In this document: in pieces, positions 1 through 8,245 of the stretch | How positions within the stretch are numbered: the stretch's first letter is position 1 | Layout of the letters: each line of letters starts with the position of its first letter | Assembly: GCA_903929035.1 (NCBI GenBank) | Contig: CAIYTF010000091.1 | Location: 1 to 64,000, forward strand | Source of the DNA: an uncultured Ignavibacteriales bacterium | GTDB taxonomy: Bacteria; Bacteroidota; Ignavibacteria; Ignavibacteriales; Ignavibacteriaceae | Direction of reading: 5' to 3' | DNA length: 64,000 nt | The notes under the pieces: generated by a model | Databases searched by the model: none | Told to the model about the DNA's origin: nothing | The model's input: only the letters and a program-made list of their open reading frames with translations | Translations under genes and position numbers: made by a program

Positions 1-1886
1 CCGCCGCGCAGGAGACGCGATCCAATTGGACTGCTAACCGGTCCTTTCGGATTACTCTCCTGACTATTTTTATAATAACTTTCGTCATACCAATCACTGC
101 ACCATTCCCATACATTTCCGCTCATATCGTATATGCCTAATTCGTTCGGCTTTTTTTCCGTCCCTACAGGATGCGTTTTCTTTCCTGAATTTCCATCATA
201 CCACGCGACTTCTTCTATATTATTACTCCCGCTGTATTTATAGCCGTTACTCTCTTTTCCGCCACGCGCCGCGTATTCCCACTCCGCCTCTGTCGGCAGC
301 CTGTATTTCTTTCCCGTGCTTTTCCTTAGCCATTTGCAATATGCATCCGCGTCATTCCAGCTTATATATATCACCGGATGATTATCTTCTTCGCTACTCC
401 TTCTTTCTCCTTTTACATCACAACGGTAATCAACCCCGTTCTTTTTATCATAGCTTGTGCCTGTCCATACATAGCTCCAACCTTTTTTTTCAGCATCCGT
501 TTGGTTGTAACTCCCGCTCTCCATAAATTTCTTAAACTCGCCTAACGTTACTTCATATTTCCCTATATAAAAATCACTTAATGTAACAGAATGCGTTGGT
601 TCTGCAACTCCGGTTTCGCCCATAGTGAATGTGTCCCCTTTTACTAATACCATATTGCCGGATACATCCGCCCCCTCTGCCAGTACTATATTTTCAACCG
701 TGTATTTATCCTCGGTGATATGTATCTTTTTATTCGTGTTTACATAACCGGAGGCGGAGCAGTCAAAGTCGTAGTCCCCGACAGGTATTCCAGTCAATTG
801 TATCAATCCTTTCCACGTTTTATATTCTGTGCCGTTCTTCGACAATTTGCATACCGCTTCCGCCGGGCTCACGCTAAACCGCAGACTTCCCGTTTTTTGA
901 ACAAGCGCATACTCTTTGGTGATTTTCTTTCCCATCTCTATATTTATCATTTCGCTTTGTTCGTTATAGCCCTGTTTGCTTAGCTCTATCTGATATTTCC
1001 CCGGTGCAAGTTTTATCTCTCCCGTTGAATACGGCTTCTTGTTTATCAGTATTTCAGCATTTGCCGGTATTACTTTCAAAATCAAATAACCGGTGTTCTT
1101 TTGCAGCGTGAAACTAAATTCGTTTTGCTTTTGGTCCGATACGACTGTAATTTCTTTCTCAATCGGTAAATATCCGCTCAAAGACAGTTTCAGCCTGTAT
1201 GTTCCCGGATACTTGAAAAACGTCTCTCCTTCTTCAACATCGTCTATATAAATTTTCGCTTGTTTCGGCTCTTTCCGTATCACCACGCCCGCTAATTGAA
1301 TCGCTTCAAGCGTGATATCGAACGGCGGGTTCTTTTGCCGAACATCTATTTCACGCTCTTCCGTTATATATCCCGGCATCTCTACCCTGAGCTTATGTTT
1401 CCCCTGCGTGGTTAACTGCGCTTTGTCTGTACCCATATCCTTGCCGTCAATAAATATAGAGGCACCCGCCGGTTTGGTTATTATATTTATCGGTATTTGG
1501 TCTTGTTTCTTATCACCCGTTAATTTCAATTTCCAAGTTTGCCCTATCTCCAACTTAATCCCGAAGTCTTTTAGAATCACCTGCAGTGGCGCGTAGCCTG
1601 TCAGCAATATCTTTATCTCACGTTCCTTGTGCTGTAAAAACAGGAAATCCCGACTCGGAAGGTGATTCATTTTCACCAATCCCAAGCTCGGGCTATATAC
1701 CAAGCCATCCAAGTCCGTTTCAATTATTAGTCCCGCGGCTACATCGCCGTTCGCGTCTTTAACATCGCGGTCTATCAGCTCTCCATCCTGTTTTTCTCCT
1801 CTGCCTACTACACGAAGCTCGTTCATTTCCTGTCCGTATATTGACAGGGTCAGCAAGTACAAAATGATAATTATTTTCTTTTTCAT
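1..1886 (-). CDS. PEGA-repeat / formylglycine-generating-enzyme-like (SUMF1) secreted protein, 3' end beyond window
   Basis: This reading frame is open from an ATG at 1886 down to the window edge, so it is missing from the ORF track; about 628 residues are visible. It starts with a signal peptide (MKKKIIIILYLLTLSIYGQE). Three or four PEGA-like beta repeats follow at about residues 135-400; typical pieces are 'PAGASIFIDGKDMGT' and 'PANAEILINKKPY'. From about residue 410 there is an FGE-sulfatase/SUMF1 domain with 'MVLVKGDTFTMGE', 'YEVTLGEFKKF', 'RLPTEAEWEYAARGG', 'GNVWEWCSDWY' and 'RLLRGG'. The region that carries the catalytic cysteines in true FGEs lies past the edge. In this group of bacteria such fusions are usually envelope proteins, not proven sulfatase activators, so the enzymatic role is uncertain. 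It is divergent from the LPP20-like genes. Confidence 0.85.
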   Translation of the reverse strand, partial: MKKKIIIILYLLTLSIYGQEMNELRVVGRGEKQDGELIDRDVKDANGDVAAGLIIETDLDGLVYSPSLGLVKMNHLPSRDFLFLQHKEREIKILLTGYAPLQVILKDFGIKLEIGQTWKLKLTGDKKQDQIPINIITKPAGASIFIDGKDMGTDKAQLTTQGKHKLRVEMPGYITEEREIDVRQKNPPFDITLEAIQLAGVVIRKEPKQAKIYIDDVEEGETFFKYPGTYRLKLSLSGYLPIEKEITVVSDQKQNEFSFTLQKNTGYLILKVIPANAEILINKKPYSTGEIKLAPGKYQIELSKQGYNEQSEMINIEMGKKITKEYALVQKTGSLRFSVSPAEAVCKLSKNGTEYKTWKGLIQLTGIPVGDYDFDCSASGYVNTNKKIHITEDKYTVENIVLAEGADVSGNMVLVKGDTFTMGETGVAEPTHSVTLSDFYIGKYEVTLGEFKKFMESGSYNQTDAEKKGWSYVWTGTSYDKKNGVDYRCDVKGERRSSEEDNHPVIYISWNDADAYCKWLRKSTGKKYRLPTEAEWEYAARGGKESNGYKYSGSNNIEEVAWYDGNSGKKTHPVGTEKKPNELGIYDMSGNVWEWCSDWYDESYYKNSQESNPKGPVSSPIGSRLLRG

Positions 1887-2452
1887 ATTGGTAAATTTAT
1901 GTGGATTCTTTGAAATTCCCAAACTCAAAAATCGTAATAATCGTAATAATCGGGATTAAAGGATTGGCGGGATTTGGGGAGGCGAGATAGATATCCGGAA
2001 AGAATTATTATGTTTGGGTTATTTGCCCTATCTTGTTTGCGAAAAAGTACCATATTCGCGACCCAACCTATATATTAATGTCACTAACATAGTAAAAGTA
2101 ATTGCCCATTTAGCAAAACCCACCCTTAATCCCCCGACTCATCGGGGCAGGCTCTCCCTTTTCAAGGGGGGGGCGGAGGTGGGTTTGTTTTATTTTGTTA
2201 AGTTAGTGCCATTAACCTATATATGGGCGCGGATATAGGTATGTGTATGCCTCAATATAAAAATATCCCGATGGAGCTAATTAAATATTAGGAGAGACAA
2301 GGCAGCAGCGGCTAATCCAAAAGTCGGTTCACTGGATAAAGGCATTCTATAAATATTTTCCTGAAATATCGTTTGATTTTTCCTAAAATATACTTATTAT
2401 TATGTGAATTATATTTTTTCACTTTATTATAAAATTGGAGACTCTATTGAAA
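1887..2452. other. Intergenic region with nested inverted repeat
   Basis: About 565 bases between divergent genes. It holds short direct repeats ('aatcgtaat') near 1930-1955 and a nested inverted-repeat element at about 2067-2225, listed separately. No convincing gene is seen; the ORF at 2014-2238 is simply a translation of the repeat. The last 100 bases are very AT-rich and probably carry the promoter for the LPP20-like genes. Confidence 0.5.
2067..2225. repeat. Nested inverted repeat, MITE-like
   Basis: Outer arms TTAATGTCACTAAC (2075-2088) and GTTAGTGCCATTAA (2202-2215) are inverted with one mismatch. A second pair, AAACCCACC (2116-2124) and GGTGGGTTT (2178-2186), lies inside. The centre is C/G-rich ('TCCCCCGACTCATCGGGG'). 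The nested hairpin architecture without an ORF suggests a small non-autonomous element or REP-type repeat. Confidence 0.5.
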
Positions 2453-3052
2453 ATGATGTTCATATTTCTATTGGTTATGCTTTTTTGTTCCATTCCGAAA
2501 GTATCATTTGCCCAGGATTCAGGAGGCGAGTTTGTTGAAATCAAGGATGCGGGCGCGGTTTTAGAGCAAATTGCAACTGGCATAAATGAAAAAGGCGGAT
2601 TAGCCGCGGTTGGCGAAGGTATTTCGAAACGCTCCGACCTCGCTAAAGATAAAGCGCGGAATGACGGGCTAGGCAAAATGGTGGAAACACTCAATCAAAA
2701 GATTTCCAGACTGACCAAACACTTTGTCGAAGAAGTAGGCGGCGGACAGGAAACCGAGATCAACGAAACCTTTTCGCGCGTACAAAAAAATATTGCCATT
2801 AACGAGTTGAAAGGGGCTATAGCTAAAGAGTCAAAGTTATCGAAGAATAATAAGACAGGACAATATATGGCGGCAGTACTTGTGACTATTACCCCGAAAG
2901 TAATTAATCAGTCTATAGCCGATGAAGTAAAAAACTCATCTCCTAAATTATGGGAGCGGTTCCGTTCTTCGCGGGCTTTCGATGAACTGCAAAACGAAAC
3001 CGAGAAGTTTGAGCAAAGCGAACAAGCAAAAGAAATAATCCAAGGACAATAA
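2453..3052 (+). CDS. Secreted LPP20-like protein (paralogue 1)
   Basis: About 199 residues with an N-terminal signal peptide (MMFIFLLVMLFCSIPKVSFAQ). The body holds the segment 'AAVGEGISKRSDLAKDKARN', typical of LPP20-type proteins in which a short G-x-G-x-S motif precedes a helix of Ala/Lys/Asp. A second conserved block, 'EVGGGQETEINETFSRVQKN', is shared almost word for word with the next gene. The C-terminus is a charged helix. The start is uncertain: GGAG at 2437-2440 would suit a TTG at 2447, while ATG 2453 or TTG 2435 are alternatives. It is 17 bp from the next gene, so the two are probably cotranscribed. The function is unknown; LPP20 relatives are envelope (lipo)proteins. Confidence 0.7.
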   Translation: MMFIFLLVMLFCSIPKVSFAQDSGGEFVEIKDAGAVLEQIATGINEKGGLAAVGEGISKRSDLAKDKARNDGLGKMVETLNQKISRLTKHFVEEVGGGQETEINETFSRVQKNIAINELKGAIAKESKLSKNNKTGQYMAAVLVTITPKVINQSIADEVKNSSPKLWERFRSSRAFDELQNETEKFEQSEQAKEIIQGQ

Positions 3053-3069
3053 AATAAGGAAAACAACAA

Positions 3070-3714
3070 ATGAAAAAGATGATTTTCAGCACGGCGTACT
3101 TAATGATAACAGTCTTCTATTTGGTCGGGTGCGGTGGTTCAAGCGATACCGGTAACCAACAGACGGAAAAGAATAAGAATGAAGTCCCTGTCAACGAATT
3201 TAAAGAAGTTACCGATGTAAATGAATCACTTCATACATTGGCAGACTCGATTGTATCTGCAGGCGGTTTAGCGGCTTTGGGTGAAGGTCAGTCTAATCGG
3301 CAGGACATTGCTAAAGACAAAGCCAAAAATATCGCTATGGGAAATATAGTGGAATCTTTAAACCAGAAAATATCGCGTCTGACCAAATCGTTTATCGAAG
3401 AAGTAGGCGGCGGTGCCAACACGGAAGTAAACGAGACTTTCAGCAAAGTCCAGAAAAACATCGCCATTAACACCCTGTCCGGTGCAGTTGTGAGGAAAAC
3501 CAAGCTGTCTAAAAATAAAGAAGGAATATTTTTGGCGGGGTCGGTGGTGGAAATAAATCCCAAAGTAATCAACACTTCGATTAATCGCGAGCTGAAGAAC
3601 TCCAATGCCAAAATGTATGAACGTTTCCGATCTTCCAAGGCATTTGATGAACTGCAGAAAGAAACAGATGCCTATGACAAAAAGGAACAAGCAAAACCGG
3701 ACTTTGAAAAGTAG
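3070..3714 (+). CDS. LPP20-like lipoprotein (paralogue 2)
   Basis: A 214-residue protein with a lipoprotein signal peptide ending in a lipobox (LVGC, Cys at about residue 21) and a Gly/Ser-rich tether. It is a clear tandem paralogue of the preceding protein: 'AALGEGQSNRQDIAKDKAKN', 'LNQKISRLTKSFIEEVGGG', 'NETFSKVQKNIAIN' and 'YERFRSSKAFDELQ' all align. The first copy lacks the lipobox cysteine and is predicted to be soluble or periplasmic, so the pair may act as a lipid-anchored and a free partner. That division of labour is inference only. The exact function is not known. Confidence 0.75.
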   Translation: MKKMIFSTAYLMITVFYLVGCGGSSDTGNQQTEKNKNEVPVNEFKEVTDVNESLHTLADSIVSAGGLAALGEGQSNRQDIAKDKAKNIAMGNIVESLNQKISRLTKSFIEEVGGGANTEVNETFSKVQKNIAINTLSGAVVRKTKLSKNKEGIFLAGSVVEINPKVINTSINRELKNSNAKMYERFRSSKAFDELQKETDAYDKKEQAKPDFEK

Positions 3715-3723
3715 CCGATTTTC

Positions 3724-4485
3724 TTGAAGTTAGCGGACATTTTATTATTTATTTTTTTTATTCGCGGCGGGTTATCAGCCCAAGTTACGGATTTACCGGA
3801 TTGGTTCCTACATCCGGCTCGGTATCAGGGGCTGATAACCGGATATTCAAATAACGGCACGGGCGCGGAAATTGACGCGCGGATACGTTACACTACTTAC
3901 GCTGATTGTATAATTCGGGGGTGTTTGGAGTTTTTTTACGCGAATGAACAATTCGATAATTATAGAAACACCGACTACTACTACTACTATAATGACAGTT
4001 GCGCGGAATCGCTAAAGGACAAAATCCTTTGGAGAGACGGATTCTATACAAATCTAATTGTTATGGACAGTATATCTGCTTTTGTCGTTGATACTGCTGT
4101 ACACCCTTCGAATTTGAGACTCAAAAAGGAAGAAATTCAACAACCGAAATGGGTCGATGGTCCTAGTAACTTTTCCGATAACGGACTACTCTATGGAGTT
4201 GGTGAATTTACAGGAGAAGGTAATGATAATGACGCTTGGAAAACAGCCGAGGATCGGGCAATATTTCAGATCCTCATTAACTATGGAGCAAGATTCGGAC
4301 AAATAACATTGATTGAAGAATCTTTGAACTCTAAAGGCGAATACATAAAAATTCAGTCTATAAAACTTGCACACTCGTTAAAAGGAGCACGGATTATGGA
4401 GCGTTACCCCGATTTTACCAACAAGATATATTACGTGCTGGCATCAGTCCCTGCGAACGCGATTTCCAAATTGCAAATAAAATAA
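3724..4485 (+). CDS. Exported LPP20-like protein
   Basis: 253 residues, TTG start 10 bp after the previous stop; this is the only start that gives a full signal peptide (MKLADILLFIFFIRGGLSAQ). The mature protein opens with 'LPDWFLHP', and the second half holds 'LLYGVGEFTGEG...AWKTAEDRAIFQILINYG' and ends 'YYVLASVP'. This order (P-x-W, G-x-G, Ala-rich helix, then a strand with aromatic residues) is that of LPP20-family envelope proteins. An unusual run 'DYYYYYND' sits near residue 85. It forms the third gene of the probable three-gene operon. The family call is tentative. Confidence 0.6.
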   Translation: MKLADILLFIFFIRGGLSAQVTDLPDWFLHPARYQGLITGYSNNGTGAEIDARIRYTTYADCIIRGCLEFFYANEQFDNYRNTDYYYYYNDSCAESLKDKILWRDGFYTNLIVMDSISAFVVDTAVHPSNLRLKKEEIQQPKWVDGPSNFSDNGLLYGVGEFTGEGNDNDAWKTAEDRAIFQILINYGARFGQITLIEESLNSKGEYIKIQSIKLAHSLKGARIMERYPDFTNKIYYVLASVPANAISKLQIK

Positions 4486-4549
4486 TTTTCTTCTCCCGCG
4501 AAACACCGGAGAGTTTTACAGCAGAAACTGAATGAAACCAGGGAACAGC

Positions 4550-5311
4550 TCAGTTCGCGATTGTGTTCACCGTGGTTAGTTTACCGTTAACAAGTTTAAA
4601 TAATACCCAAGTTGTGCCCGAGAGGTTTTCGGGGACTTTATATATATGCAGTAATTCGTTCTGATTTCCATATACCTTTACGCTGGCTTTGGATTTGGAC
4701 AGTTTGTCGGATGATGAATTATTACGGTTCGAGTAATCGTGTACATAAAAGGTATATTCTTTTGTAGGATCAATAACATTGGCGGTAATTGTTTCCGGAC
4801 CCCAGCCATCGGTGTCATCTCTATCAAGGCGTGCCGAGCCGTCTTCGGCGGAGTGCATATCGCGATAAGAGATATGATAACCGCCCGCTTTTACAAAGTG
4901 AGCATCAAGGTCGCGGGGCGTGTCGCTCCAGTCAACAACCACGCGAATAGAACCAACAGGAAGTACGGGCGACACGGAAAAGCGGTTATAGAACAAAGTC
5001 CGCAGATTTATCTCGATATCGAAAGTGGCACTCGCATAGTCTTCAAGGGAAAATTTTACAGGGAAAGTACCATCCGATTCCGGAGCCTCGAAAAAAACCC
5101 GCCCTTTATAATCTGTTTGAAATGTGCCGATATTAGCTATTTCAATTCGTGCCCCCTCTATCGGGCTGCCGGTCAGGGCATTGATAAAATGCAGTGTCAG
5201 CTTATCTTCTTCCATCTCGCGCAGTGCATCTTCCGCCTTGCTTTTTTGTTTATTCTCCTGGGCATAAACCAAGCTCGCGGCTATCAGCAAAAGTACAAAT
5301 ATGTATTTCAT
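4550..5311 (-). CDS. Secreted YfaP/DUF2135-like protein
   Basis: The start is set at ATG 5311, giving a clean signal peptide (MKYIFVLLLIAASLVYAQ), an upstream purine-rich stretch (AGAAGAGAAG) and 253 residues; the ORF-track start at 5392 adds an implausible leader. An N-terminal carboxypeptidase-regulatory-like beta domain ('ALTGSPIEGARIEI...YKGRVFFEAP') is followed by a domain with 'VDWSDTPRDLDAHF', 'RLDRDDTDGWGPETIT' and 'YTFYVHDYSNRN'. That pattern is known from YfaP/DUF2135 proteins, where the Asp cluster is thought to bind metal. It is convergent with the LPP20-like operon. The biological role is unknown. Confidence 0.7.
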   Translation of the reverse strand: MKYIFVLLLIAASLVYAQENKQKSKAEDALREMEEDKLTLHFINALTGSPIEGARIEIANIGTFQTDYKGRVFFEAPESDGTFPVKFSLEDYASATFDIEINLRTLFYNRFSVSPVLPVGSIRVVVDWSDTPRDLDAHFVKAGGYHISYRDMHSAEDGSARLDRDDTDGWGPETITANVIDPTKEYTFYVHDYSNRNNSSSDKLSKSKASVKVYGNQNELLHIYKVPENLSGTTWVLFKLVNGKLTTVNTIAN

Positions 5312-5797
5312 TATATCTTCTCTTCTTACTTTTATAGATAAAAACAAATTATTTGCCAAGACTAAAATTATGATAATTTTGAAAATAACCATAATAAAAA
5401 GGGTACGCGATAAAAAAGTTTTTTGCTAAAAATTCATAAAATGGAGGAGTTTTCCCAAAAATCCTCCCATTGATTGCTGAAAATGCAGCAGTGCAAAGCA
5501 ATAACTCATTTCCCGCTATCCAATTACGGTTTTGCAGCCCGCTTCCAAGACGCCTAAACCGTCAAATAACCCGTTATCCCGAAAAGTCCACTATTTGGGC
5601 ACCGCATCCGGTAATAATTCAACTGCAAGATTCCATATCCAGCCTGGACCCTCGCCAATATTTAAATCTCCTCAAAACGAAATTTTATGTTGTTCACTTC
5701 ATAAAAGAAACCTATATTTTGTGATTATTTTTCGTAATTCATCGGAAATATTTTTAACAGGGTAATTCCGATTCTTCCTTTAACGATAGGAGCTATT
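5312..5797. other. Intergenic region upstream of the OPT transporter
   Basis: About 490 bases between divergent genes. The ORFs at 5470 and 5532 overlap each other in different frames, have no domain sense and are rejected. A short hairpin (ATGGAGGA / TCCTCCCAT) sits near 5441-5471. AGGAG at 5788-5792 is a good ribosome binding site for the OPT gene (5 nt before its ATG). Confidence 0.5.
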
Positions 5798-7855
5798 ATG
5801 TCAGATCAAAAACCTTTTGTACCATTTGTTTCTCCTGAGACAAATATGGCGGAGTTCACTGCCCGCGCTTTGGTAATTGGTTTAGTAATGTCAGTTGTAT
5901 TGGGTGCCGCGAATGCTTATCTGGGATTAAAAGCAGGTATGACCATTGCCGCGACATATCCCGCGGCAGTCATAGGTATGGCTATCTTGCGTATTTTCAA
6001 AGGTTCAATACTTGAAGAAAATTTTGCAAGAACAGTCGGTTCAATCGGTGAATCAATCGCGGCAGGAGCTATTTTTACAATACCTGCATTTTATATAGCC
6101 GGTATTTGGGATAAGAATAATATGATGGGAGATTATTTTATTGCATCGGCAATTATGTTCTGCGGCGGTATTCTCGGTATTATGTTTGTCGCGTTGCTTC
6201 GGCGTGTTATGGTTGAAGACAGAGACTTACCATTTCCTGAATCAGTTGCTGCATCGGAAATACATAAAGCCGGCAGAGGCGGCGGCACAGGAGCGAAATT
6301 CTTATTTCAGGCTATGGGTATTGGCGCGGTAATCCAGGCTCTTGGGCAGTTCAAATTGTTTGCCGCGAGTTGGGAATATTTTATACAATTCTCGAAATCA
6401 TTAATTAACCTGCGTAAAGCCGGTACTGCAGCTGCAGAAGGCGGCATCCTGCTAAGTTCGCCCGGTATCAGCCCTGCATATATGGGCGTTGGTTACATCA
6501 TTGGACCAAAATTAGCATCCCTAAACTTCAGCGGCGGTTTACTCGCGTGGGGTTTCCTCGTGCCGATAATCACGTATTTTCTTGCCCCGCAAATTATGCC
6601 GGAATTGTTAAAGTTAAATACTCCTGTTGGGCAGGCTGCAAAAACAGCTGCTGAGCAGGGTGACTGGATTCTTCTTTCTAATATGGTTTGGAGGTTTATT
6701 GTTCGTCCGATTGCTATCGGCGGTATGCTGGTTGGTGCCGGATTAACACTTTTCAGAATGCGTAAAAGTTTAGCAACGGGAATTGCCCGTTCTGTTTCTG
6801 ATGTAAAAAAAGCCGCTACCGGTGAAGCTGCAACAATCAGAACCGATAAAGATTTAAATTTTAAACTGATTATGGCAGGTATCGGCGGTGCATCTATTCT
6901 TACATTTTTTCTCTATCTTCATTTCGCGCAGGACGTTTTTGCCGCGTTAGTTGCTACCGTGGTTATGATTATCGCGGGATTTTTCTTCGCCGCAGTCTCC
7001 GGCTATCTTGTCGGTATCATAGGCTCAAGCAACAATCCAATCAGCGGTTTGACACTCTCCACGCTTATTATGGCTGCCTTGCTTATGGTTAGTCTTGGAA
7101 TGAAAGGCAATCAGGGTGTCGCGGCAGTTCTCGGTGTCGCGGCAGTAGTCTGTGTTTCCGCGGCAGTTGCCGGTGAGATGCTACAGGATTTGAAAGTCGG
7201 GCATATCTTAGGCGGTACTCCCTGGCGAATGCAGTTTGGTGACATTATTGGTGTTGGTATTGCCTCCGCGGTTATGTTCATTCCTCTCGTGGTTTTGCAG
7301 CAAGGCGATATTAACGCCGGGAAAATGTTAGGATATGAAGGCGGTTTCGGCAGCGCGAAATTAGCATCTCCGCAGGCGGGTTTAATGGCATTACTTTCTC
7401 AAGGAATCGTTAAAGGTGAAATGGCTTGGCCCCTTATTATTGTTGGTATGTTAATGGGTTTCGGGTTTATTTTGATGCAGGTGAAAAGCCCGATGCTTAT
7501 CGCGGTTGGTATGTATCTGCCCTTAGAAACAACATTTGCCATTTTCATCGGCGGAATGGTGAAAGCAGTTGTTGAAAGAATGAACGCTGGCAGGAAGCAT
7601 AACGATGCTCAGAAAGCGCGGGTTGAGAATACCGGTGTTCTGCTCGCGGCGGGCTTAATTGCAGGGGAAGCACTTGTAGGGCTGGTATTCGCGGCATTCG
7701 CTTTCTTTGAAGTTCATCTCTTCGAGTTCTTCGCGCAGCCGTCTATTATTGTCAGCTTAGTGGTTATCGGGTTAATCGCGGCATACTTGGTGCTTGTCCC
7801 TGTAAAGAATGCCGGTAAGGCGGATGAACCTGCTCCTCCAACCGCGGTGATGTAG
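5798..7855 (+). CDS. OPT-superfamily oligopeptide transporter
   Basis: 685 residues, almost entirely hydrophobic, with about 14-16 membrane segments. The N-terminal 'GLVMSVVLGAANAYLGLKAGMTIAATYPAAVIGMAIL' is the signature region of the oligopeptide transporter (OPT/YSL) family, and 'EENFARTVGSIGESIAAGAIFTIPAF' and 'GSSNNPISGLTLSTL' are other family blocks. These carriers import small peptides or metal chelates with protons across the inner membrane. AGGAG lies 5 nt before the ATG. Downstream PqqD-like and PepD dipeptidase genes follow closely, which supports import of peptides followed by hydrolysis. The substrate cannot be told from sequence. Confidence 0.93.
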   Translation: MSDQKPFVPFVSPETNMAEFTARALVIGLVMSVVLGAANAYLGLKAGMTIAATYPAAVIGMAILRIFKGSILEENFARTVGSIGESIAAGAIFTIPAFYIAGIWDKNNMMGDYFIASAIMFCGGILGIMFVALLRRVMVEDRDLPFPESVAASEIHKAGRGGGTGAKFLFQAMGIGAVIQALGQFKLFAASWEYFIQFSKSLINLRKAGTAAAEGGILLSSPGISPAYMGVGYIIGPKLASLNFSGGLLAWGFLVPIITYFLAPQIMPELLKLNTPVGQAAKTAAEQGDWILLSNMVWRFIVRPIAIGGMLVGAGLTLFRMRKSLATGIARSVSDVKKAATGEAATIRTDKDLNFKLIMAGIGGASILTFFLYLHFAQDVFAALVATVVMIIAGFFFAAVSGYLVGIIGSSNNPISGLTLSTLIMAALLMVSLGMKGNQGVAAVLGVAAVVCVSAAVAGEMLQDLKVGHILGGTPWRMQFGDIIGVGIASAVMFIPLVVLQQGDINAGKMLGYEGGFGSAKLASPQAGLMALLSQGIVKGEMAWPLIIVGMLMGFGFILMQVKSPMLIAVGMYLPLETTFAIFIGGMVKAVVERMNAGRKHNDAQKARVENTGVLLAAGLIAGEALVGLVFAAFAFFEVHLFEFFAQPSIIVSLVVIGLIAAYLVLVPVKNAGKADEPAPPTAVM

Positions 7856-7868
7856 GTAAATAAGTAAT

Positions 7869-8237
7869 ATGAATTTTTTTCAAAGAAGAAAACGCTTGAA
7901 GGGAGTAAATTATTTGGAGTTGACTCCTTTCAGACGTTATGGTCATAAAGAAGGGACTAATTCCAACGTTGTTGTACTTACTCCGCGCTTTGAAAATTCG
8001 TTTTTTAATAATGTTTTTGGCAGGATGAACCGGCAGGAATTTGTGAATACGAAATTGGATGAATTAGGCAGTGATACTTGGCTGCAAATTAACGGCACTA
8101 CAAAAGTTAGTGATATATGTTCTGTTCTCACTGAAAAATGGGGAGATAAAATAGCTCCCTGTGAAACGAGAGTTACAAAATATTTAACACAACTGTATTT
8201 AGATAAATTTATTTCATTTAAAGAAATCGAGAATTAG
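7869..8237 (+). CDS. PqqD-family small protein
   Basis: 122 residues. The C-terminal ~80 residues fit the PqqD fold: 'TKLDELGSDTWLQINGTTKVSDICSVL' then 'VTKYLTQLYLDKFISF'. PqqD-type domains are winged-helix peptide chaperones (RiPP recognition elements) that hold a precursor peptide for a radical-SAM enzyme. No radical-SAM partner is present here: neighbours are the peptide transporter (13 bp upstream) and PepD (8 bp downstream). The N-terminal 50 residues are basic then aromatic ('FQRRKRLKGVNYLELTPFRRY'). This looks like an orphan PqqD protein that has joined a peptide-uptake operon. Confidence 0.75.
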   Translation: MNFFQRRKRLKGVNYLELTPFRRYGHKEGTNSNVVVLTPRFENSFFNNVFGRMNRQEFVNTKLDELGSDTWLQINGTTKVSDICSVLTEKWGDKIAPCETRVTKYLTQLYLDKFISFKEIEN

Positions 8238-8245
8238 GAGATTTT

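Noticed and set aside
341-1596. Plus-strand ORFs at 341, 720 and 1312
   Set aside because: They are antisense shadows of the minus-strand PEGA/FGE-like gene, which itself is missing from the track because it runs off the window.
5470-5765. ORFs 5470 and 5532 upstream of the OPT gene
   Set aside because: Mutually overlapping in different frames, no recognisable domain, and placed in the leader region.
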